DNA of 6,609 bases from Alphaproteobacteria bacterium (lineage in GTDB: Bacteria > Pseudomonadota > Alphaproteobacteria > Reyranellales > Reyranellaceae). Positions within the stretch are counted from its first letter, which is position 1. Every line of letters starts with the position of its first letter. The position numbers and the translations under genes are program-made. Positions 6,351-6,609 of this stretch are shown one piece after another. Below the pieces are notes generated by a model. The model was not told the origin of the DNA. It made no database searches and saw only the letters and a program-made list of their open reading frames with translations. The stretch covers positions 1 through 6,609 of the forward strand of contig VBAF01000064.1 in NCBI GenBank assembly GCA_005884705.1, written 5' to 3'.

Positions 6351-6419
6351 ATTATGGGCAATGGCTTTGCGTGTTTGCTAAGGAATAAGGGCTCGAATCG
6401 GGGGTCCATTGCCCATAAT
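6351..6419. repeat. 69-base element with perfect 14-base inverted ends
   Basis: ATTATGGGCAATGG (6351-6364) and CCATTGCCCATAAT (6406-6419) are exact reverse complements separated by 41 bases. As RNA it would be a long stem-loop on either strand; as DNA it resembles the ends of a tiny non-autonomous element or a palindromic repeat unit. No target-site duplication is obvious: CACCT precedes and CGACT follows. The arms are less G/C-rich than the coding DNA. Confidence 0.75.
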
Positions 6420-6462
6420 CGACTGGCCGCGAGGGTCGAATTCGCTGCCTTTGACGCGCCTG

Positions 6463-6488
6463 CGCGCAATTTCCCAGGAAATTGCGCG
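6463..6488. repeat. 12-base perfect inverted repeat with a 2-base centre
   Basis: CGCGCAATTTCC (6463-6474) and GGAAATTGCGCG (6477-6488) flank CA. It lies 44 bases beyond the stop codon of the minus-strand gene at the right edge and could stabilise or end its transcript, but the minus-strand sequence after the stem (CAGGCGCGTC) has no T-tract. A partial third copy of one arm, GGAAATT, follows at 6499. It could also be a binding site for a dimeric protein. Confidence 0.65.
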
Positions 6489-6532
6489 GCGGCCCGCTGG
6501 AAATTTACGCTTCGACCAGAAATAAAAATGCG

Positions 6533-6609
6533 TCAGTAGGCCTTGCCTGTCGGATAGGTCGCAAACTTCGGCACGGCGGGATCCATGTGGTCCCACGGCT
6601 GAGCGCTCT
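6533..6609 (-). CDS. 3' end of an unidentified protein-coding gene running off the right edge
   Basis: On the minus strand the last 24 codons before TGA (6535-6533) read as ordinary protein with high-GC codon use: it contains QPWDHMDPAVPKF and ends in ATYPTGKAY. The sharp change from G/C-rich codons to A/T-richer DNA right after the stop codon supports a true gene end. The tail is too short for me to name the family with confidence. It converges with the PEBP-family gene across the repeat-rich region. Confidence 0.6.
   Translation of the reverse strand, partial: SAQPWDHMDPAVPKFATYPTGKAY

Larger units (their letters stand above)
6050..6532. other. Gene-free, repeat-rich region between convergent genes
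   Basis: This stretch of 483 bases lies between the PEBP-family gene (plus) and a gene ending on the minus strand. The open frames that cross it are not recognisable proteins and contain the palindromes and repeats listed separately, so I read it as non-coding. Neither converging gene has a classic stem with T-tract terminator here. The right part (about 6340-6530) is clearly less G/C-rich than the coding DNA, with A/T-rich patches such as GAAATAAAAATG near 6519, which may mark inserted DNA or an old element. Confidence 0.6.

Noticed and set aside
6351..6488. CRISPR array or tRNA-like structure in the right-hand repeat region
   Set aside because: The repeats are inverted, not regularly spaced direct repeats with unique spacers, and no cloverleaf or CCA-type end can be folded by eye.
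6378..6596. Small minus-strand frame across the 69-base element and inverted repeat at the right edge
   Set aside because: It overlaps the better-supported gene tail ending at 6533 in a different frame and is built largely from repeat sequence.

Overview
This is a high-GC window with strong G/C preference at third codon positions. The gene families present (a PotD-like binding protein with a Tat-type leader, an orphan Bug/TctC binding protein, a PrpF-type isomerase) fit a soil or water proteobacterium, most likely an alphaproteobacterium of the Rhizobiales/Rhodospirillales kind. That placement is an inference from gene content and composition; the window has no rRNA or other taxonomic marker.

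Layout. (1) Positions 1-2766, plus strand: the end of an ABC importer operon of the polyamine/opine type. A permease with a broken frame is followed after 12 bases by a Tat-exported substrate-binding protein, and after another 14 bases by an Fe(II)/2-oxoglutarate-dependent oxygenase of the isopenicillin N synthase fold. A strong intrinsic terminator (2793-2832) closes the unit. The simplest reading is import of a small organic, probably cationic, compound and its oxidation in the cytoplasm. The binding protein seems to lack one of the acidic residues PotD uses to hold polyamines. (2) Positions 2833-3354: no convincing gene, but many hairpins and a second good plus-strand terminator (3308-3344) with no plus-strand gene in front of it. 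This could be an unannotated structured small RNA. (3) Positions 3355-5465, minus strand: a two-gene unit in which a Bug/TctC periplasmic binding protein overlaps a PrpF-family isomerase by four bases (ATGA). This points to uptake and isomerisation of an unsaturated di- or tricarboxylate. (4) Positions 5549-6049, plus strand: a cytoplasmic YbhB/YbcL-type PEBP-family protein, divergent from the binding protein. (5) Positions 6050-6532: gene-free DNA rich in palindromes, with a 10-base tandem repeat, a 69-base element with perfect 14-base inverted ends, and a near-palindromic 12-base inverted repeat. (6) Positions 6533-6609, minus strand: the last codons of a gene running off the window.

The coding genes are all of known families. 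The least explained parts are the two gene-free stretches and the permease lesion. I did not find a clear new multi-gene system.
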